From the NCBI RefSeq assembly GCF_001425175.1, contig NZ_LMDV01000001.1:1013454-1077453 (forward strand): a DNA stretch of 64,000 nucleotides. The letters run 5' to 3'. Below the pieces are notes generated by a model. The model was not told the DNA's origin, made no database searches, and saw only the letters and a list, made by a program, of their open reading frames with translations. Below are positions 47,605-56,430 of the stretch, in pieces (position 1 is the stretch's first letter; the number at the start of each line of letters is the position of its first letter). The translations under genes and the position numbers were made by a program. The stretch is from Nocardioides sp. Root1257. GTDB lineage: Bacteria > Actinomycetota > Actinomycetes > Propionibacteriales > Nocardioidaceae.

Positions 47605-48896
47605 TGCGACCGCATGTCGAGCTGATCCAGGAAGACGACTACGTCTGGCACGGTGCCGAGCTGCCCGGCGGCGAGGGCCGCGCGAGCGAGCGCCGCCTGT
47701 CGGTCGACGAGGAGGACGGCTCCTCGTCGCTCCGCATCGACTTCCACACCGACTGGGGTCGCGGTCCCGGCATCCACCACGCCAACACCGAGTACTACGT
47801 CGTCGAGGGCGAGATCGACTACGGCGGCCGGCGGATCGGCAAGGGCGGCTACGTCTACGCGCCGAAGGGCGTGCCGATCGACTACCTCAAGATCGCCGAG
47901 GGCACGAAGATCCTGCACTACCGCGAGTACGGCGATGCCGGGTTCGACCCGGTCGACCAGCTCGCCGGCGCCCAGCGCTGGGCCGACGCCCGCGAGGACG
48001 TCATCGTCATCGACTCCGAGGCCATGAAGTGGGACGCCGTCCCCAACCCCGGCCCGATGCCCGGCCTCTTCATCAAGTACCTCCACGTCGACCCGGTGAG
48101 CGGCTTCTACACCCGGCTCGTGCACGCGCAGGAGGGCTGGTCGGACCACCGCCTCGCCCACCACCCTTGCTACGAGGAGGCGTACACGACCCAGGGCCAC
48201 ATGGAGTACAACTTCGGCACCCTGGACCTCGGCACCTACTTCTTCCGTCCCGCGCGGGTGAAGCACGGCCACTTCACGACCATGGAGGGCGGCGCCACCT
48301 GGCTGCTGCGCTCGGACGGCGAGCTCGCCAACTGGTACACCCAGAACGAGTGGGTGCGCTGGGGCGGCGAGGGCGTCAACTACGGCCCCGACGGCCTCGA
48401 CGAGTCCCCGCACCCGGCAGTCCGCTGGGCGCACTCGACGCACGACATGGCGACGCCGTGGCGCACCGACGAGGACATGCGACAGCTGACGGGCTCCTGG
48501 CAGTTCCAGAAGGACCAGGGTCAGTACGACGCCCCGGTCGCCCACCACGGCTCGGGCGCCAACAAGGCCGACATCGCGATCGCCAAGGCGCTGGACGCGT
48601 TCAACCTGCAGGGCGGCCACGGCGGTGGGCACGACCACGCGCACGGTGATCACGACCACTCGCACGACCACGACGACCACGGGCACTCGCACGAGCACTC
48701 GCACGAGCCGGCGGACGTCGACTGGGGCTGGAGCGGCCGCGACACCGAGCACGCCGACGAGCGCACGGACGCGCTGTCGCACAGCTGGGGTGCCGGCCGG
48801 AAGTGGCAGAAGGGCGACCCGATCCCGGCGCCGATCCTCTCGAGCCTGCCGGTCCGCAGCCGCTCCCGCGGCCGCTGGGACGGCGACGGGATGTGA
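47604..48896 (+). CDS. Bicupin protein with a histidine-rich metal-binding segment
   Basis: A 430-residue soluble protein beginning with GTG at 47604, coupled to the ligase gene (GGAG site). Two cupin-like beta-barrels are visible. The first has GIHHANTEYYVVEGEIDYGGRR and APKGVPIDYL; the second has SDHRLAHHPCYEEAYTTQGHMEY and PARVKHGHF. Both contain the spaced His/Glu pattern of metal cupins. A strikingly His/Asp/Gly-rich stretch (HDHAHGDHDHSHDHDDHGH) follows at about residues 339-372, which should bind Ni, Zn or Cu. The protein may be a dioxygenase, hydrolase or isomerase. The His-rich tail is not part of ordinary cupins. It ends in a TGATG overlap with the next gene. Confidence 0.85.
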   Translation: MRPHVELIQEDDYVWHGAELPGGEGRASERRLSVDEEDGSSSLRIDFHTDWGRGPGIHHANTEYYVVEGEIDYGGRRIGKGGYVYAPKGVPIDYLKIAEGTKILHYREYGDAGFDPVDQLAGAQRWADAREDVIVIDSEAMKWDAVPNPGPMPGLFIKYLHVDPVSGFYTRLVHAQEGWSDHRLAHHPCYEEAYTTQGHMEYNFGTLDLGTYFFRPARVKHGHFTTMEGGATWLLRSDGELANWYTQNEWVRWGGEGVNYGPDGLDESPHPAVRWAHSTHDMATPWRTDEDMRQLTGSWQFQKDQGQYDAPVAHHGSGANKADIAIAKALDAFNLQGGHGGGHDHAHGDHDHSHDHDDHGHSHEHSHEPADVDWGWSGRDTEHADERTDALSHSWGAGRKWQKGDPIPAPILSSLPVRSRSRGRWDGDGM

Positions 48897-49639
48897 TGGA
48901 GCCGCTCCTGGCCCCCTGGGTCGCCGAGGGTGTCCACGGGTTCAACGGGCACAGCCTCGCGGTCTTCCTCCACGTCGCCCTCTTCGCCTACTGGCTGGGG
49001 GGCGACGTGGGGGTCTACTACGCGAGCCGCTACATCATCCAGAGCGACCTCGGGCCCGAGGCGCGGGCGGTGTCGACGAAGATCATGCACGCCACCGACA
49101 TCGCGCCGCGCGTGTCGCTGGTGCTGATCCTGCCGAGCGGCATCACCCTGATGGCCGAGGGCCCGCTCGGCGACGAGTTCTTCGTCCACGGCTGGTGGCT
49201 GGTGGCCGTGTGGGCCGCGAGCCTGGCCTGGCTCACGGTCTCGGTCATCGACTACCGCGGCGGCGACACCGCCATCGCGCGCCTCTCGCAGCGGGCCGAC
49301 CTGCTGGTCCGCTACGCGCTGAGCGCCGGGCTGGTCGCGGTCGGCCTCTACACGATGCTCGCCACCGACCCGTTCGGCGTCGACACGAACCCGAGGTGGC
49401 TGGGCGCCAAGGTCACGGCGTACGCCCTCTGCATCTTCTGCGGCGTGATGATCCGGCGTCAGCTCAAGCCCTTCGGCCCGGCGTTCGGCCAGCTCGTCAC
49501 CTCGGGCTCGACCCCCGAGGTCGAGCGGGCGATCCTCGGCTCGATCCGGCGGTGCGAGCCGTGGGTCTACTCGATCTGGACGCTGGTGCTGGTCGCCGCG
49601 TTCCTCGGGGTGGTCAAGCCGGGCTCGACGGCCTTCTGA
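48896..49639 (+). CDS. CopD-like integral membrane protein
   Basis: A 247-residue membrane protein with about six hydrophobic helices, starting at the ATG of the TGATG overlap with the cupin gene. Histidines occur in or near helices (LAVFLHVALFAYWLGGDVG, KIMHATDIAPR, FVHGWWLVAVW), as in cytochrome-b-like or CopD-type proteins. This, together with the His-rich protein encoded just before it, suggests a metal or haem-linked role. No signature permits a precise name. Confidence 0.8.
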   Translation: MEPLLAPWVAEGVHGFNGHSLAVFLHVALFAYWLGGDVGVYYASRYIIQSDLGPEARAVSTKIMHATDIAPRVSLVLILPSGITLMAEGPLGDEFFVHGWWLVAVWAASLAWLTVSVIDYRGGDTAIARLSQRADLLVRYALSAGLVAVGLYTMLATDPFGVDTNPRWLGAKVTAYALCIFCGVMIRRQLKPFGPAFGQLVTSGSTPEVERAILGSIRRCEPWVYSIWTLVLVAAFLGVVKPGSTAF

Positions 49640-49707
49640 CTCGCGGACCATCGGGGCATCCGGCCGCGTCCGTAGGCCCGGGGTCGTCGCCCTGCTCGGC
49701 TTTCCGG

Positions 49708-49744
49708 GGTTTCGAGACGGGCCCAGCGGCCCTCCTCAACCACC
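49708..49744. repeat. REP-like repeat, type C, at the end of the histidine kinase gene
   Basis: GGTTTCGAGACGGGCCCAGC...CCTCCTCAACCACC; on the - strand it reads GGTGGTTGAGGAGG and supplies the last Gly-Gly-stop of the histidine kinase. It is related to 40072-40106 and to the repeats near 7400-7966. Confidence 0.6.
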
Positions 49745-51535
49745 AGCCGCGACGTACGACGGGAGGGCGACGGTGAAGGTCGTCCCCTCGCCGAGCCGGG
49801 AGGCGACGTCGAGGCGGCCGCCGTGGCGCTCGACGACCGTGGCGACGATGGCCAGGCCGAGCCCGGTGCCGGGCTCGTTGAGCGCGTCCGGGTTCTCGGT
49901 GCGGTAGAAGGCACGGAAGATCCGGGCCTGGTCCTCCTCGGCGATGCCGAGCCCGTCGTCGGCGACCCGGACCTCGACGTCGTCGCCGCGCCGACGGGCC
50001 GAGAGGGTGACCGTGCCGCCGGACGGCGTGTACTTCACGGCATTGCTGACCAGGTTGGCGACCAGCTGGTCGAGCTCGGTCGGGTCTCCGGGCACGAGGA
50101 GCGGGTGGTCCTCGAGGTCCACCTCGATCGTGAGGCCCTTGGCGATCGCGGTGAGGTCGAGCAGGGTGACGACGTCGTCGGCCACCTCGCGCAGGTCGAT
50201 CGGTACGGCGGCAAGCGGGTGCCGGGGGTGGCTCACCCGGGCCAGCAGCATCAGGTCGTCGACGACCTTCTGCATCCGGTCGGCGCCACGGCCCATCGCG
50301 TCCAGGAAGACCTTCGCCCGGTCGTCGAGACCGAGCCCGCCCACGATCTCCAGGTTGCCCGAGATCACGGTGAGCGGCGTGCGCAGCTCGTGCGACAGGG
50401 TCGCGAAGAGCTGGCTGCGGTAGTCGTCGATCTCCTTCAGCTCGCGCACCAGCGTCCGCTCCCGCTCCAGGGCGCGTGCGGTGAGCAGCGCGGCGCCGAG
50501 GTCGTGACCGATCTCGAGCGCCGACGCCTGGTCGACCGACGACCACACCGGGTGCGCGAAGTTGCGGGTCAGTACGAGCAGCCCCAGGCACTCGCTGCCG
50601 GCGCCGAGGGGTACGGCGAGCACCCGGTCCAGGTCCATCGTCGCGGCGAGCCCGACCGCCTCGCCGACGAGGCCCTCCGTCAGCGACGGCGGCGTCTCCA
50701 GCTCGGCGTCGTTGCCCATCACCAGGACCTGCTGCGCCGCCCAGAGCTGGGGCGCGATCTCGCGGGCGAGGGCGACGACCTCGTCGGCGACCTCCATGAC
50801 CTCGCCCTCGCGGTTGCGGGCGTAGCCCCAGCTGCCGCCGTCCACCCCGAAGACCTCGGCCCACAGGCCGCTCGCCTGGAAGCCCTCGAGGAGCGGCTCG
50901 TGCGTCTGCTGGAGGACCGACTCGAGCGAGGCCTGGGCGGGCATCGCCGCGGCCCGGACCACCTGGCGCGCCGACTCCGCGTGGGCGACCTGACGCACCA
51001 GCTCCTCGCGCTCGAAGGCGGTCAGCACGGCGCGCTCGGCCTGCGCGGCGTACTTCTCGAGGAGGCTGCGCTGCGCGGCGTCCGGTCGCCGTCCGGAGAC
51101 CGGCAGGTCCACGGAGAGCAGGCCGACCAGGCGGCCGTCGTCGTCGGAGAGCAGGCCGAGCAGGACGTTCTCGGGATGCCAGGCGTCCGGGTGCTCGTCC
51201 CGCTCGGGCGCCAGCTGCACCCAGTGCCCCTCGAGCTCGATGTGGTGCACGTCGGCGTCGAGGAACCGGAAGCGCCCCCAGCTCTCCGCCCGCTCCAGGA
51301 CCGGCGCGATGACCTCGACCGGGTCGACGGCGTTCATCAGGAACTCGCGGTGCTCCTCGGGCCCCGCGTAGGCGACGGTCACCAGGTCGCCGTCCAGCGC
51401 GACCGAGAGCGTGGCGATCTCGAAGCCGATCAGCTCGGCCACCGACTCCACCATCAGCTGGAGCACCGCGCGCGCCGACGAGTCGGACCAGCCGGTGTGG
51501 TCCGAGTCGTTCGGCCGGAGCTCGTCGAACGCCAC
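49736..51535 (-). CDS. Soluble sensor histidine kinase with GAF-like domains
   Basis: A 599-residue cytoplasmic histidine kinase with no membrane helix. The first 340 residues form two GAF-like regions (about 20-170 and 195-340), then a helical linker, a HisKA dimerisation domain with the phospho-accepting His near residue 381 in SHELRTPLT, and an HATPase domain with N box LVSNAVKYTPSGG, G1 VADDGLGI and G2 GTGLGLAI. No response-regulator gene is adjacent, so it is an orphan in this window. It converges on the CopD-like gene, and its last codons lie inside a REP-like repeat. Ligand unknown; GAF domains may bind a metabolite or haem. Confidence 0.93.
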   Translation of the reverse strand: MAFDELRPNDSDHTGWSDSSARAVLQLMVESVAELIGFEIATLSVALDGDLVTVAYAGPEEHREFLMNAVDPVEVIAPVLERAESWGRFRFLDADVHHIELEGHWVQLAPERDEHPDAWHPENVLLGLLSDDDGRLVGLLSVDLPVSGRRPDAAQRSLLEKYAAQAERAVLTAFEREELVRQVAHAESARQVVRAAAMPAQASLESVLQQTHEPLLEGFQASGLWAEVFGVDGGSWGYARNREGEVMEVADEVVALAREIAPQLWAAQQVLVMGNDAELETPPSLTEGLVGEAVGLAATMDLDRVLAVPLGAGSECLGLLVLTRNFAHPVWSSVDQASALEIGHDLGAALLTARALERERTLVRELKEIDDYRSQLFATLSHELRTPLTVISGNLEIVGGLGLDDRAKVFLDAMGRGADRMQKVVDDLMLLARVSHPRHPLAAVPIDLREVADDVVTLLDLTAIAKGLTIEVDLEDHPLLVPGDPTELDQLVANLVSNAVKYTPSGGTVTLSARRRGDDVEVRVADDGLGIAEEDQARIFRAFYRTENPDALNEPGTGLGLAIVATVVERHGGRLDVASRLGEGTTFTVALPSYVAAGG

Positions 51536-51544
51536 GCCACGAAC

Positions 51545-52981
51545 CTATCGGTCCGCCGGCCTCTCCCCCAGACGCCGCCCCAGCAACCGGCCGAACACGA
51601 GCGCGGGCGTGAGCAGCATCCCGGAGCAGAAGCTGTTGCCGCAGGTCGCTCCGGCGCCGATCACCTCGCCGATGGCGAACAGTCCCGCGATCGGCGTCCC
51701 GCCCTCGTCGCGGACCGCGAAGGAGTCGTCGATGTCGAGGCCGTCGAAGGTGACGACCGCGATGCCCTGGTTGTGCAGCGCGTAGTACGGCGGCGCCGCG
51801 ATCGGTGCGGGCAGGTGGGTCCGCCCGAAGGCGGCGTCGACGCCGCTGGCGACCGCCTCGTTGTACGCCGCGACGGACGCGACCAGCCCGTCCGGGTCGA
51901 TGCCGGCGAGCACCGCCAGCTCCGGGAGTGAGTCGGCCGCGTGGACGCCCGGTCGCACGTTGGCGTGCCGGCGCAGGTCCTCGGGCCCCCACCCGAGCAC
52001 GATCGGCGGCTCGACGACGCCGGCGCGGGACACGGCGTCCTCGTCGAGGACGGTCCAGAACACCTGGTCCGGGAGGGCGGTCAGGGCGCGCTCCTTGGCG
52101 TCGATCGACGGCTCGTCCTCGGCGATCCAGCGGCTGCCGGCGCGATCGACGTAGATCTCGCGCGGGGGCCGTTCGGTGGTGAGCAGCAGCCGCTCGGCCC
52201 AGTTGGCGCGGTGCGGTGTCTGGGGGTCCGGCATCCCGCCGAAGGTCGGCAGGTAGGTCCCGGCGCCCTGGATCCCGGCACCGACGCTGCGGCCGAGGTG
52301 GAGTCCATCGCCGGTCGAGGTGCGGGCGGCGACCGTGACCAGCGCGACGCCGTGCCGCTCGGCGAAGAGCTCGGCGTCGGCGCCGTACCCGCCCGTGGCC
52401 AGCACGACCGCGTCGGCCTCGACCGCGAGCTCGACCCCGTCGCGGTAGACCTCGGCACCGGTGACCCGGTCGCCGTCGCCGAGCAGCCCGGTCACGGGCG
52501 TGCCGGTCCAGACGGTGAGGTCGTGCGCCGCCCGGGCCTCGTCGAGCTCGACCTCGAGGACGTGGAGCACCGAGAGACCACCCTCGACGCCGTACACGGT
52601 GCGCGGGATCTCGTACGGCTCGTGGCCGTGGACGATCCGGGGCGTCTCGGGGTCGAACCGCATCCCGGCGGCCGCCAGCCACTCGACGACACCCGGCGCG
52701 TGCCGGACGGCCAGGTCGATCAGGTCGCGGCGACCGGTGCCGTTGCTGATCCGCTCGATGTCGGCGAGGTGGCGCTCGGGGTCGTCGTCGATGCCACGCG
52801 CCCGCTGCAGGCTGGTGCCGCCCGCGGACAGGTGGCCGCCGCTGAGGTGGAGGGTGCCGCCGAGGCGGCGGTCCTTCTCGACCAGGAGCACCCGCGCGCC
52901 GCCGCGGGCGGCCAGCGTCGCGCAGCTCAGACCGGCCGGGCCGGCGCCGACGACCAGTACGTCGTATCGGTGTTCCCGCAC
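51545..52981 (-). CDS. FAD-dependent oxidoreductase (fumarate reductase/succinate dehydrogenase flavoprotein family)
   Basis: A 478-residue flavoprotein. The FAD motif [21 protein letters not shown] is at about residues 9-29, followed by EKDRRLGG. A later ATGGYG and a C-terminal [23 protein letters not shown] complete the FAD-binding signatures of the fumarate reductase, 3-ketosteroid dehydrogenase and tricarballylate dehydrogenase group. It likely inserts or reduces a C=C bond next to a carboxylate or ketone. It starts with GTG at 52981, 7 nt after a TATGAT -10 (leaderless), divergent from the CoA-transferase gene with a common operator. This position makes it part of the catabolic regulon. 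Confidence 0.92.
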   Translation of the reverse strand: MREHRYDVLVVGAGPAGLSCATLAARGGARVLLVEKDRRLGGTLHLSGGHLSAGGTSLQRARGIDDDPERHLADIERISNGTGRRDLIDLAVRHAPGVVEWLAAAGMRFDPETPRIVHGHEPYEIPRTVYGVEGGLSVLHVLEVELDEARAAHDLTVWTGTPVTGLLGDGDRVTGAEVYRDGVELAVEADAVVLATGGYGADAELFAERHGVALVTVAARTSTGDGLHLGRSVGAGIQGAGTYLPTFGGMPDPQTPHRANWAERLLLTTERPPREIYVDRAGSRWIAEDEPSIDAKERALTALPDQVFWTVLDEDAVSRAGVVEPPIVLGWGPEDLRRHANVRPGVHAADSLPELAVLAGIDPDGLVASVAAYNEAVASGVDAAFGRTHLPAPIAAPPYYALHNQGIAVVTFDGLDIDDSFAVRDEGGTPIAGLFAIGEVIGAGATCGNSFCSGMLLTPALVFGRLLGRRLGERPADR

Positions 52982-52985
52982 GGTC

Positions 52986-53003
52986 TAGATCATATACGAT
53001 CTA
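52986..53003. promoter_or_regulatory. Shared operator with back-to-back leaderless promoters
   Basis: TAGATCATATACGATCTA (52986-53003) is palindromic at 16 of 18 positions. Its left half holds TATGAT for the - strand (52989-52994, 7 nt before the GTG at 52981), and its right half holds TACGAT for the + strand (52995-53000, 7 nt before the ATG at 53008). One bound protein would silence both genes. Confidence 0.8.
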
Positions 53004-53007
53004 CCCG

Positions 53008-54207
53008 ATGACTCCCTCCGACGGACCGCTGACCGGCCTCCGCGTCGTCGACGCCTCGACGATCCTGGCCGGCCCGCTGGCGTGCCAGATCCTCGGCGAC
53101 TTCGGCGCCGAGGTGATCAAGATCGAGCACCCGACCGCCGGCGACGGCATGCGCGGTCACGGCCCGTCGCTCGACGGGACCCCGATCTGGTGGTCGGAGA
53201 TCTCGCGCAACAAGCGCACGGTCGCGCTGAGCCTGTCGGAGCCCGCGGGCGCCGACGTGTTCCGCCGCCTGGTGGCGACCGCCGACGTCCTGGTGGAGAA
53301 CTTCCGTCCCGGGACCCTGGAGCGCTGGGGCCTCTCCCCCGACCTGCTCCGGGAGCTCAATCCCGGCCTGGTCGTCGCCCGGATCACCGGCTTCGGCCAG
53401 GCCGGGCCGTACGCCGCCCGGGCCGGCTTCGGCACCCTCGCCGAGGCGATGAGCGGCTTCGCGCACCTCACCGGCCTGGAGGACGGGCCGCCGACGCTGC
53501 CCGCCTTCGGGCTCGCGGACTCGATCGCGGGGATCGCCGCGTCGTCGGCGATCTCGATGGCGCTGCTCCATCGCGAGCGCACCGGGCAGGGCCAGGTGAT
53601 CGACCTGAGCCTGCTCGAGCCGATCATGACCGCGGTCGGTCCCGGCCCGTCCGTCTACGGCCTGACCGGCCAGGTCGGCCACCGGCACGGGAACCGCTCC
53701 ACCAACAACAGCCCGCGCAACGCGTACGAGACCCGCGACGGCCACTGGGTCGCGATCTCGACCAGCGCCCAGGCGATCGCCGAGCGGGTGCTGGCGCTGG
53801 TCGGCCACCCCGAGGTGGTCGACGAGCCGTGGTTCGCCTCCGGCCACACCCGCGCGCAGCACGCCGACCTGCTCGACGGGTACGTCGGCGGGTGGATCGG
53901 CGCCCGCACCCGGGACGAGGTGGTCGCGGCGTTCACCGAGGCGGGGGCCGCCGTCGCCCCGGTCTACAGCGCCCGCGACCTGGTCGAGGACGAGCACGTC
54001 CGCGCCACGCAGATGCTCACCGAGGTCGACGACCCGGCGCTCGGAGAGGTCCTCCAGCACAACGTGATGTGGCGGATGTCGGGCACGCCCGGCCGCATCC
54101 GGTTCGCCGGCCGGCCGATCGGCGCCGACACCGACGACGTCCTCGACGAGCTCGGCGTGACCGCCGACGAACGCGACACCCTGCGCAGCAAGGAGATCAT
54201 CACGTGA
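53008..54207 (+). CDS. CaiB/BaiF family (class III) CoA transferase
   Basis: A 399-residue CoA transferase that moves CoA between carboxylic acids. Family motifs: LRVVDASTILAGPLACQILGDFGAEVIKIEHP at the N-terminus, NKRTVALSL, DVLVENFRPGTLERWGL, and the region with the presumed catalytic aspartate, FGLADSIAG. Length is standard. The ATG at 53008 lies 7 nt after a TACGAT -10 (leaderless). It is first in a five-gene unit with a cyclase-family hydrolase (GTGA overlap), MmgE/PrpD protein, amidohydrolase and MDR reductase. It probably activates the pathway's acid. Confidence 0.95.
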   Translation: MTPSDGPLTGLRVVDASTILAGPLACQILGDFGAEVIKIEHPTAGDGMRGHGPSLDGTPIWWSEISRNKRTVALSLSEPAGADVFRRLVATADVLVENFRPGTLERWGLSPDLLRELNPGLVVARITGFGQAGPYAARAGFGTLAEAMSGFAHLTGLEDGPPTLPAFGLADSIAGIAASSAISMALLHRERTGQGQVIDLSLLEPIMTAVGPGPSVYGLTGQVGHRHGNRSTNNSPRNAYETRDGHWVAISTSAQAIAERVLALVGHPEVVDEPWFASGHTRAQHADLLDGYVGGWIGARTRDEVVAAFTEAGAAVAPVYSARDLVEDEHVRATQMLTEVDDPALGEVLQHNVMWRMSGTPGRIRFAGRPIGADTDDVLDELGVTADERDTLRSKEIIT

Positions 54208-55010
54208 CGCTCAGCCCCACCACGGAGGCCCTCCTCGACGCCGTCGCCGGCGGCGTCCGCGTGGTCGACCTCGGCCGGATGCTCACCGTCGGGATGCCGC
54301 AGTCGCCCAACCACCCGGCGTACTGGCACGCGCACCCGCGCCGCCACGGCGACATGGTGCGCGCGGACGGCGGCTCGGCCGCCAACGACATGATCACGAT
54401 GGGCACCCACGTCGGCACCCACGTCGACGCGCTCTCGCACGTCTCCCAGGACGGGCGCCTGCACGACGGCCTCGGGATGATCGAGCTCGGGGTGCACACG
54501 ATCGCGCCGATGGTGCGCCGCGGTGTGCTGCTCGACGTGCCCGGCGCGCTGGGGCTCGAGCGGCTCGAGGCCGGCCAGGAGATCACGCCGTCCGACCTCG
54601 CAGCGACGGCGGAGCGGCAGGGCGTCCGCATCGGGGCGGGCGACGTGGTGCTGGTGCGCAGCGGCTGGGGGCAGCACTTCGACGACGGGGACGGCGACAC
54701 GTTCCGCGGCCTGAGCACCGGCGTGCCCGGCGTCTCCGAGGCCGGCGCGCGCTGGCTGGCGGAGCACGACGTGCACGCGGTCGGCGCCGACACCATCGCG
54801 TTCGAGCGGCTGGCCCCCGGCGCCGGGCACGGTCTGCTGCCCGCCCACCGGGTGCTGCTGGTCGAGCGCGGCATCTACATCGTCGAGACGATGGACCTGG
54901 AGGAGCTCGCGCGCGACGCGATCCACGAGTTCGTCTTCGTGCTCTCCCCGCTCGCCTTCTTCGGAGCGACCGGCTCGCCCGTCCGCCCGCTCGCCGTGGT
55001 CGGCGCATGA
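54204..55010 (+). CDS. Cyclase-family metal-dependent hydrolase
   Basis: A 268-residue protein of the cyclase/kynurenine-formamidase-like family. The metal motif HVGTHVDALSH (HxGTHxDxxxH) is near residue 72, with VLVRSGWGQHF and the C-terminal ...VGADTIAFERL block. These enzymes hydrolyse amide, formamide or lactone bonds. It begins with the GTG of the GTGA overlap with the CoA-transferase gene. In this cluster it could open or deformylate an intermediate. An earlier start in the same frame would overlap the CoA transferase wholly and is not protein-like. Confidence 0.93.
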   Translation: MTLSPTTEALLDAVAGGVRVVDLGRMLTVGMPQSPNHPAYWHAHPRRHGDMVRADGGSAANDMITMGTHVGTHVDALSHVSQDGRLHDGLGMIELGVHTIAPMVRRGVLLDVPGALGLERLEAGQEITPSDLAATAERQGVRIGAGDVVLVRSGWGQHFDDGDGDTFRGLSTGVPGVSEAGARWLAEHDVHAVGADTIAFERLAPGAGHGLLPAHRVLLVERGIYIVETMDLEELARDAIHEFVFVLSPLAFFGATGSPVRPLAVVGA

Positions 55011-55017
55011 GCACCCC

Positions 55018-56430
55018 ATGACGACCCTGGCCCAGCAGCTCGGCGCCTTCGCCGAGAGCTCGTACGCCGGCGGCGTACCCGACACCGTCGCGACCTCGGT
55101 CCAGCAGCGGGTCCTCGACGTGCTCGGCCTGTGCGTCGCGGCCCACCGGCTGCCGACCAGCGCCGCCGCGATCGCGCACGTGCTCGACCAGGGCGGGCAC
55201 GAGCAGGCGACTGCAGTCGGCGTGGCGACCCGGGTGACGGCGGCCCAGGCAGCCTTCGCCAACGGCGTCCTCGCGCACTCGCTCGACTACGACGACACCC
55301 ACCTGCCGTCGGTGCTGCACCCCAGCGCGAGCGTGGTGCCGGCAGCCCTCGCGGCGGCCGAGCACGCCGGCGCGAGCGGCGAGCAGGTCGTCCGAGCGGT
55401 CGCGGTCGGGCTCGAGGTCGCCGTACGCCTCGGCATGGCGGGGTACGACGACCAGCTCGGCAACTCGGTCTTCTTCGAGCACGGCCAGCACGCGACGTCG
55501 ATCACCGGGGCCATGGGGTCCTCGGTGGCGGCGAGCCTGCTGTACGGCGCCGGCGAACAGGGCGTCGTCGACGCCCTCGGCCTGACCGCGTCCATGGCGT
55601 CGGGGGTCATCGAGGCCAACCGCACCGGCGGCACCGTCAAGCGCCTGCACTGCGGCCTCGCCGCCCAGGCCGGCGTCACGGCCGCCCAGCTGGTGCGCCG
55701 CGGCTTCACCGGTCCGCCCACCGTGCTCGAGGGCCGGTTCGGCTTCTTCGAGGCCTGGCTGCACGGGCAGTTCTTCCCGGCGGCGATCACCGACGGCCTC
55801 GGGACGGAGTGGTCGGTGCCGGGCATCTTCTTCAAGCCCTACCCGGCCAACCACTTCACGCACACGTCCATCGACGCGGGCCGCGCCTTCCGCGAGCGCG
55901 GCGTCCGCCCCGAGGACGTCGCCTCGATCACGATCGGTGCGCCGTCCTCGGTGATCCGCACGATCGGCCAGCCGATCGAGGTGAAGCGGGCACCCGAGAC
56001 CGGCTACCAGGCCCAGTTCAGCGGCCCGTACGCCGTGACCGCCGGTCTCTTCGGCGGCGGCGGTCTCGGGCTCGGGCTCGACGACTTCACCGACGAGCTC
56101 GCGCGGGACCCCGCCCGTCGCGCCGTGATGGCGAAGGTCGACGTCGTGCCCGACGAGTGCTGCGACTCGATCTACCCGTTCCAGTTCCCCGCGGTCGTCA
56201 CCCTGCGCACGACCTCCGGCGAGGAGCTGGTGGAGCGGGTGCTGACCAACCGCGGCGGGCCGGAGCGCCCCCTGAGCGACGACGAGCTCGGCACCAAGTT
56301 CGCCGACAACGTCGCCGGTCGCCTCGACGAGGACGCCGCGTCCGCCGTACGTCGTGCCGTCGCCGGCCTCCGCGACTCCCCCGACGTCACCGACCTGTTG
56401 TCCCCGCTGACCAAGGAGTTCCCCGCATGA
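55018..56430 (+). CDS. MmgE/PrpD-family dehydratase-like protein
   Basis: A 470-residue soluble protein of the MmgE/PrpD family, which includes 2-methylcitrate dehydratase, cis-aconitate decarboxylase and iminodisuccinate epimerase. Typical blocks: VLDVLGLCVAAHRLP near the N-terminus, ANGVLAHSLDYDDTHLPSVLHPS (about residues 82-104), and FKPYPANHFTHTSIDA mid-protein. The DDTH motif and following His are characteristic. ATG at 55018, 7 bp after the cyclase stop. It overlaps the amidohydrolase start (ATGA). It is not in a methylcitrate-cycle cluster (no prpB or prpC), so the substrate is a different branched or unsaturated acid. Confidence 0.94.
   Translation: MTTLAQQLGAFAESSYAGGVPDTVATSVQQRVLDVLGLCVAAHRLPTSAAAIAHVLDQGGHEQATAVGVATRVTAAQAAFANGVLAHSLDYDDTHLPSVLHPSASVVPAALAAAEHAGASGEQVVRAVAVGLEVAVRLGMAGYDDQLGNSVFFEHGQHATSITGAMGSSVAASLLYGAGEQGVVDALGLTASMASGVIEANRTGGTVKRLHCGLAAQAGVTAAQLVRRGFTGPPTVLEGRFGFFEAWLHGQFFPAAITDGLGTEWSVPGIFFKPYPANHFTHTSIDAGRAFRERGVRPEDVASITIGAPSSVIRTIGQPIEVKRAPETGYQAQFSGPYAVTAGLFGGGGLGLGLDDFTDELARDPARRAVMAKVDVVPDECCDSIYPFQFPAVVTLRTTSGEELVERVLTNRGGPERPLSDDELGTKFADNVAGRLDEDAASAVRRAVAGLRDSPDVTDLLSPLTKEFPA

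Noticed and set aside
55018-56430. Methylcitrate cycle (prpD)
   Set aside because: No prpB or prpC partners; neighbours are a CoA transferase, cyclase-family hydrolase and amidohydrolase.
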